A stretch of DNA of 19,805 nucleotides from UCB3 sp964415605 (lineage in GTDB: Bacteria > Chloroflexota > Anaerolineae > Epilineales > Epilineaceae). A program made the position numbers and the translations under genes. The notes below the pieces were generated by a model. That model saw only the letters and a program-made list of their open reading frames with translations, did no database searches and had not been told where the DNA came from. The stretch covers positions 1-19,805 of the forward strand of contig CAYQBA010000085.1 of assembly GCA_964415605.1 (NCBI GenBank), written 5' to 3'. The number at the start of each line of letters is the position of its first letter. Within the stretch, counting starts at the first letter, position 1. Positions 15,756 through 19,805 of this stretch are shown piece by piece.

Positions 15756-16961
15756 CTAGCGCAGGGTTGCCGACGGCACGTACGTCGCCGTTGCCTGATC
15801 GTACTCGTAGAGGTGGACCGTACCCACTGAGGTCAGGCGGCGCCCGAGCAGAACGGCCAAGCCAGCGGGCCCGACCATGAACAGGTGTACCGCGGTGATG
15901 ATGCCGTAGCGACGCCTGGCCTCCACGATGGCGTCACGGATGGTGTCAGTCACGGCCACGGCCTGCCCAGGCGACGTGATGTGGATCGGGCTGACGGCAC
16001 GGACGATCCCGCGGAATGGCGTCAGCGTGTGGCGCTGGGCGGAGAAGGCGGCGTCGACATTCTGTACGATCGAGACGAGCACGGCCAAGTCTCGGCTCTC
16101 ATGGTCGGCATCTTCGATCCGGATCTGGAAACCGTCGACGGGCTCGGCTGGCTTGGTAGGGGACCAGAGCTGCTGCGCGCCGTCTGGGAACACCTGGCGC
16201 CACCGCAGCTCGACACCCGTCGTGCTGGCAAATGCGCGCCCAAAGGCAACGGCGCTCGAGAGCGAGGCGTTGCCCTGGGCCACAATGCCACGACCAGGTA
16301 TCTGGTGCGCAACGGCCGCCGAGATGGCCTCGAGTGCGGGCACGAGGCGATCCCGCCACACCGCCGGGTCTGCGAAGCGACCACGGTCAAATGCGTGGGT
16401 CCATTCCAGCATGAGATCGGCGGGCAAGCGTTCGCCGGTGTGGAACGTGTGCAGTCCAAGGGAGAGGGGAACGTCGGGCTGAAGCGTGCGGTGCAGCACT
16501 TCAAGACGCTGCGTGAGCACGCGCCGGGCGATGCGCGCGGCCTCGTCGGCATCGATGGGGTCGCCGGCGACGCTCAGGATGTTCCACGATCGCAGGTCCA
16601 CCGGGACACAGCTGCCGTCGAACAGCCGCTGGGCGGCGTCATAGTCCAACCCGCCGGCAGCGATGGGCACCACGAAGAAGCGGTCGGGATGGTCGCGCTG
16701 GCATCGGAATGCCTCGAGGGCTTCGATGTTCCGAATGAAGTCGGAGCCCGCCACTTCGGGGGTCAGCCACATGATCGCGCATGCCGAATCGTCAGCGACG
16801 AGTTGGGACCGAATGGCGGTCTCGGAGGGCTCGGCCAGGAGGTTGTTGACGTCCTGCCAAGTGGGGATGCCGTGCTCGTGAAGGGCTTCGACGAGGTGCT
16901 TGACTTCGTCGCTCCGCCTGCGGCTGTAGACGATGAACGCCTTTCCAGATGGGCTGGGCAT
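15756..16961 (-). CDS. TIR-SAVED effector (cyclic oligonucleotide-activated NADase candidate)
   Basis: A 401-residue protein. The ATG at 16961 is chosen because GAGAAAGG lies upstream and the TIR domain starts at once; a longer frame to 17021 has no SD support. Residues 7-135 are a TIR domain: KAFIVYSRRRSDEV, a short loop with WQDVNNLL, CAIMWLTPEVAGS, then DFIRNIEALEAF with E80 as the predicted catalytic Glu. Residues about 190-401 are a SAVED domain, ending with VHLFMVGPAGLAVLLGRRL and VGTVHLYEYD. In CBASS, TIR-SAVED proteins are known to bind cyclic tri-adenylate, form filaments and degrade NAD+. Here the likely source of the ligand is the neighbouring Cas10, an inference. It follows the WYL gene by 93 bp on the same strand and may share its transcript. 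Confidence 0.9.
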   Translation of the reverse strand: MPSPSGKAFIVYSRRRSDEVKHLVEALHEHGIPTWQDVNNLLAEPSETAIRSQLVADDSACAIMWLTPEVAGSDFIRNIEALEAFRCQRDHPDRFFVVPIAAGGLDYDAAQRLFDGSCVPVDLRSWNILSVAGDPIDADEAARIARRVLTQRLEVLHRTLQPDVPLSLGLHTFHTGERLPADLMLEWTHAFDRGRFADPAVWRDRLVPALEAISAAVAHQIPGRGIVAQGNASLSSAVAFGRAFASTTGVELRWRQVFPDGAQQLWSPTKPAEPVDGFQIRIEDADHESRDLAVLVSIVQNVDAAFSAQRHTLTPFRGIVRAVSPIHITSPGQAVAVTDTIRDAIVEARRRYGIITAVHLFMVGPAGLAVLLGRRLTSVGTVHLYEYDQATATYVPSATLR

Positions 16962-17054
16962 GACTTGTGCGCCTTTCTCGGTGTAGCGGTAGAGTCGGCG
17001 GCATGCTGATGGCGGCAGCATATCACGGGAAGAGGCGGCGGGCGAGCCGCTGGC

Positions 17055-19379
17055 TCAAAATGGTGGCATGGCTTCGTCTTCGGCTGGGTCGCAAGGGGTC
17101 ATCTCGCGGATGCGATCGACCCGGAAGACCCGCTCGGCGGCGGCGCGCGTGCAATAGGCGACGAGGTACGGCACCTTTCCCCGCCATTCGACGCGATACG
17201 GCTCGACCTGGCGGCGGGTGGTCTCGCCGCGGCCGGCGGTGTAGTACGTGATGTCGAGGTCCGTGCCGGCGGCGAGCGCGGCTTCGATGGCTGCGAGGTG
17301 GGAGCGGGTGGTGCGCGTCGGATCGTCGGCGGGGTCACGCTCGCCGGCGGTTGCCACGTCGGCGGTCGAGTCATCGCGGTCGGCGGGCACGTCGATGGGC
17401 TCCGCGGTCGGCGATCGATGTGCCATGGGCGGGGCCAGCGGGTTTGCGGTCGGCTCCGCCCACGCGGGGTAGGCGAGGTAGCCGGCCAGTGCTTGAGCAA
17501 CGGCGTCCGTCACGGACTCGGCCATGGCGGTGGCCAGCGCTTGTTCGGCGGGTGTCATGCGCGCGGAGAGGGCGTCGAGCGCACGCTGGGGCACGGCGTG
17601 GGGCAGACGAACATGCCGGCCGAGGGCCTGGTACACGCGCGCAGCCACCCAGAGCGCGCTGGCGCCACCGGTACCGAGGTCTCCGGGCTTGCCGGGCGCC
17701 GCCAGCGCGGTTTCGATTCGCGGCGGCACGCCGGTGATGGCGGCGAGTGCGCGGGCGAGCGCGGGCAATCGACTTGGGCCGACGATGACAGCACGCCGCC
17801 CAAGGGTGCGCCCGACGAGGGCGCGATCGCGTCGGCGGGCGGCGAGGCGCGCGATGATGGCGTCGTCGGTGGTCTCGAGCACCGGAAGCGTGTGGATCAC
17901 GGCGCGCTCTGCGGCGGCATGCCACGCCTCCAAGATGGCGCGCGTCGTCGGGTCGAGTGGTCGGCCGATCGCGGCGCCAAGGTGGTGGGCAAGATCGGTG
18001 AAGGAGTGGCCGCGCTGCAGGGCGGCGGTGAAGCTCCGGGCGTCGATGACGCAGTAGTGGTGGCGCCGCGGATCTGTGGCGGTTGGCGCGGGTGAGGGCG
18101 CGGCGGCGGCGGGCGGATCGGACGCCGCATTCGCCATGGGCATGGGGAGGAACGGCGGGGATGCGCCGGACATGACCTCGAGCCAAAATCGATGGGCGGG
18201 TCGGGGGATGTGACCGCGACTGGATCGCACGTGGAGCGCGGATGTCATGGGATCAGTGCCGGTGATGTCGATCTCCCATGCCGTGCCGTGGCTCGGAACG
18301 GCGCTGGTGGTGAGATCCGGCCACTGGGCAGCCCACGAGGCGCGCACGAAGCCCCCGGCGGAATCGGGTTGCACAAGCCCGAGCCATCGGATTGGGCCGG
18401 TGACGATGTCGGCCACGGCCTGGCGCAATGCGGCGGGGAGTGAGCTGGGTGGATCGACCAGGGTGAGATCGGCGAGCAAGCTTTGCGCGATGCCCGCGAC
18501 TTCGGGTCCGTCGAGGGATGGAATGTTGTCGTGACGAAGGGGGGTGGCGATGAGCTGGCCGGGCGCGACGGGCAGATCGTGGGCGGGCATGCGGTACGCC
18601 CGCCATCGATCGGGATCGGGCTTTGCCAGGCCGTGGGCGATGGCCTTGAGTTGGGCACCGGCGTCGACCTGGAGCCAATGGAAGCCGGCGGGGGTGACGC
18701 ACCACTGGCCGGCAGCAATGCTGATGAGGGGGGTCTGTCGATCGGAGCTCACGGCGGCGCATGCGGCGAGGTATTGAAGGAATCGCTCGCGAGACGCCGG
18801 TGGTTCACCGGCGGGGGTGCCGCGGCGCGGGGGGCGGGCGCTGCGCTGGCGCCACATATTTAATAGTGAAGGTGACAGCTTGATCGTCGTCGTTCCACGG
18901 CCCACGCGCACTTCGTGGACGTGAATCAGCGCGAGCAGCACGGCGATGTCGTGAATGGCGGCCGCGGTTTCGGTATCGTCGATCGACGCGGTGGGCCGTG
19001 ATCGGCGGCGCGGAATGTGAGGCAGCAGGTCGTCAGGGATGACGATATCGTGGTCGATCTCGAACACGAGACCGAGGTGGATCAAGGTATCGGGCGGGCC
19101 GGGGGCGGCGATGGCCCCTGGTTCTGCCGTGGCCGCTCGAAGCCATGCGGTTGGCAACCGGCCTCCCGCTCGTCTGAGGGACTCAAGGGCGTCGCGATCG
19201 GCGTGGGGCAGTCGCTCGATTGCACGGCGGTACCGTACGGGATCTGCGAACTCGACGGCGAGGACGGCGACGATGTCGGACTTGAGCAGGCTGGAGCGCA
19301 GGGAAACTCGGCGCGTTCGGGCGATGGCGCGCAGGCTGCGACGGGAGCATGTGTTCAGGCAGTCGACGAGGCTGGGCAA
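17055..19379 (-). CDS. WYL-domain protein with helicase-associated (XPB/Ssl2-like) region
   Basis: A 774-residue protein starting at a TTG (19379) supported by GGAGG with a 7-nt spacer; no in-frame ATG fits. The C-terminal 80 residues form a WYL domain: DITYYTAGRGE, VEPYRVEWRGKVPYLVAYC and RVFRVDRIREM. Residues about 440-560 (CVIDARSFTAALQRGHSF through RAVIVGPSRLPALARAL) resemble the Helicase_C_3 module that often precedes WYL. The N-terminal 120 residues include a likely winged-helix segment (HADRDALESLRRAGGRLPTA). No helicase Walker motifs are present. WYL domains sense ligands such as nucleic acids and regulate CRISPR and other defence loci. It is divergent from the CRISPR array and upstream of TIR-SAVED, so a regulatory role is plausible but unproven. 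Confidence 0.82.
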   Translation of the reverse strand: MPSLVDCLNTCSRRSLRAIARTRRVSLRSSLLKSDIVAVLAVEFADPVRYRRAIERLPHADRDALESLRRAGGRLPTAWLRAATAEPGAIAAPGPPDTLIHLGLVFEIDHDIVIPDDLLPHIPRRRSRPTASIDDTETAAAIHDIAVLLALIHVHEVRVGRGTTTIKLSPSLLNMWRQRSARPPRRGTPAGEPPASRERFLQYLAACAAVSSDRQTPLISIAAGQWCVTPAGFHWLQVDAGAQLKAIAHGLAKPDPDRWRAYRMPAHDLPVAPGQLIATPLRHDNIPSLDGPEVAGIAQSLLADLTLVDPPSSLPAALRQAVADIVTGPIRWLGLVQPDSAGGFVRASWAAQWPDLTTSAVPSHGTAWEIDITGTDPMTSALHVRSSRGHIPRPAHRFWLEVMSGASPPFLPMPMANAASDPPAAAAPSPAPTATDPRRHHYCVIDARSFTAALQRGHSFTDLAHHLGAAIGRPLDPTTRAILEAWHAAAERAVIHTLPVLETTDDAIIARLAARRRDRALVGRTLGRRAVIVGPSRLPALARALAAITGVPPRIETALAAPGKPGDLGTGGASALWVAARVYQALGRHVRLPHAVPQRALDALSARMTPAEQALATAMAESVTDAVAQALAGYLAYPAWAEPTANPLAPPMAHRSPTAEPIDVPADRDDSTADVATAGERDPADDPTRTTRSHLAAIEAALAAGTDLDITYYTAGRGETTRRQVEPYRVEWRGKVPYLVAYCTRAAAERVFRVDRIREMTPCDPAEDEAMPPF

Positions 19380-19395
19380 CCGCTTGCCTCCAGGC
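19373..19395 (-). promoter_or_regulatory. Ribosome binding site deciding the TTG start of the WYL gene
   Basis: On the minus strand GGAGG is followed by CAAGCGG and then TTG. This ideal spacing is why the TTG at 19379 is preferred as the start. Confidence 0.65.
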
Positions 19396-19681
19396 TACAC
19401 CGGCGGTAGAATGGGCGTTGCAGAGTAAACGTGCCATGTGCCCATTGCGGCAGTTTTTCGAGCCAAGTCCGGGCAGCCTCTGTAGATTTTACCGCCCGCA
19501 AGTGCAAATGCCACGTTTTCATGGCGAAGTCGAGTCACGTGCATGACCCTATCGGAAACCCAGAACGGGCCGGTGAACGGGCCCATCGGGGCCAAGAATC
19601 GGGTCGATAGTGGTGTTTTGATCCAGTTTCTTCCAAGAATGGGGCGAATTTGGAGGGGTGAGTGGGGTTGACCAAACAGCA
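19380..19681 (+). other. CRISPR leader / divergent promoter region
   Basis: The region lies between the WYL start (minus) and the first CRISPR repeat (plus). It must hold both the array leader with its promoter and the WYL promoter. It is less GC-rich than its surroundings, with T-rich patches near 19452, 19485 and 19625. A direct repeat GAACGGGCC occurs twice at a 12-bp offset near 19563-19583. TTGACC at 19668-19673 resembles a -35, but no -10 lies at the right distance. A short minus-strand frame here (19395-19595) shows no recognisable protein. Confidence 0.55.
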
Positions 19682-19805
19682 GTCACAATAACGGCCCCGA
19701 TTGAGAGGGGATTGAGACCAAGGCAAGGGCTACAAGGACTTCAGGGGGCCGCCCCCGGTCACAATAACGGCCCCGATTGAGAGGGGATTGAGACGGAGAC
19801 GTCTC
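19682..19805 (+). CRISPR. CRISPR array (start; continues beyond window)
   Basis: Two identical 37-nt repeats at 19682-19718 and 19758-19794 flank a 39-nt spacer (19719-19757); the first 11 nt of a second spacer end the window. The repeat starts GTCACAATAACGG and ends GGGGATTGAGAC, with CCCC and GGGG able to pair as a 4-bp stem across an 8-nt loop. The last 8 nt, ATTGAGAC, fit the 5' crRNA handle of type III and Cas6-processed systems, so the array should be transcribed on the plus strand. The adjacent type III-D genes and cas6 are the presumed users. Because only two repeats are visible, the array length is unknown. Confidence 0.9.

Noticed and set aside
15885..17009. 374-aa plus-strand frame over the TIR-SAVED gene
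   Set aside because: No recognisable motif, and the minus strand carries convincing TIR and SAVED domains.
19395..19595. 66-aa minus-strand ORF in the leader region
   Set aside because: No recognisable similarity, no good SD, and it occupies the expected leader and promoter region.

Overview
This is a very GC-rich bacterial window, most likely from a member of the Chloroflexota. The lineage hint is a secreted von Willebrand A protein with a long Thr/Pro linker followed by an IYLPML motif, a combination I know from surface proteins of that phylum. No rRNA, tRNA or taxonomic marker gene is present, so the assignment is an inference.

Layout. (1) 1-1227 is the 3' part of a lipoprotein with a TolB/WD40-like beta-propeller. 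It is convergent with a secreted VWA protein (3414-1417, minus). (2) 3816-4283 encodes an HU/IHF-like DNA-binding protein. A strong hairpin follows, then seven TTGCARG anchors spaced exactly 22 bp apart, then a perfect TATAAT and a small DUF6922-like protein. (3) 5146-5731 is a DUF559 endonuclease-like gene between two perfect 65-bp inverted copies of a dispersed GC-rich repeat. Other copies lie at 1252, 14356 and 14476. (4) 5837-14330 is a tight six-gene type III CRISPR effector operon in which every junction is an ATGA-type or similarly short overlap: Cas10 (GGDD intact, no HD domain), a single Cas7, a Csx10-like Cas5 protein, a double Cas7, Csx19 (TIGR03984) and a TIGR03986 RAMP protein. 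Csx19 with Csx10 points to subtype III-D. A Cas6 gene follows after about 200 bp of repeats. (5) On the minus strand, running toward cas6, are a 774-aa WYL-domain protein and then a TIR-SAVED protein. (6) A CRISPR array with a 37-nt repeat begins at 19682, is read on the plus strand and leaves the window.

How the genes may work together. Cas6 would process the array transcript into crRNAs with the 8-nt handle ATTGAGAC. The III-D complex would bind and cut target RNA through its Cas7 subunits. The HD-less Cas10 would signal with cyclic oligoadenylate, and TIR-SAVED would be the sensor-effector that consumes NAD+. The WYL protein, first in the TIR-SAVED transcription unit and divergent from the array, is a plausible regulator. 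The family assignments rest on motifs read by eye. The signalling link is inference from gene order and from what is known of TIR-SAVED in CBASS. No cas1 or cas2 gene is in the window.
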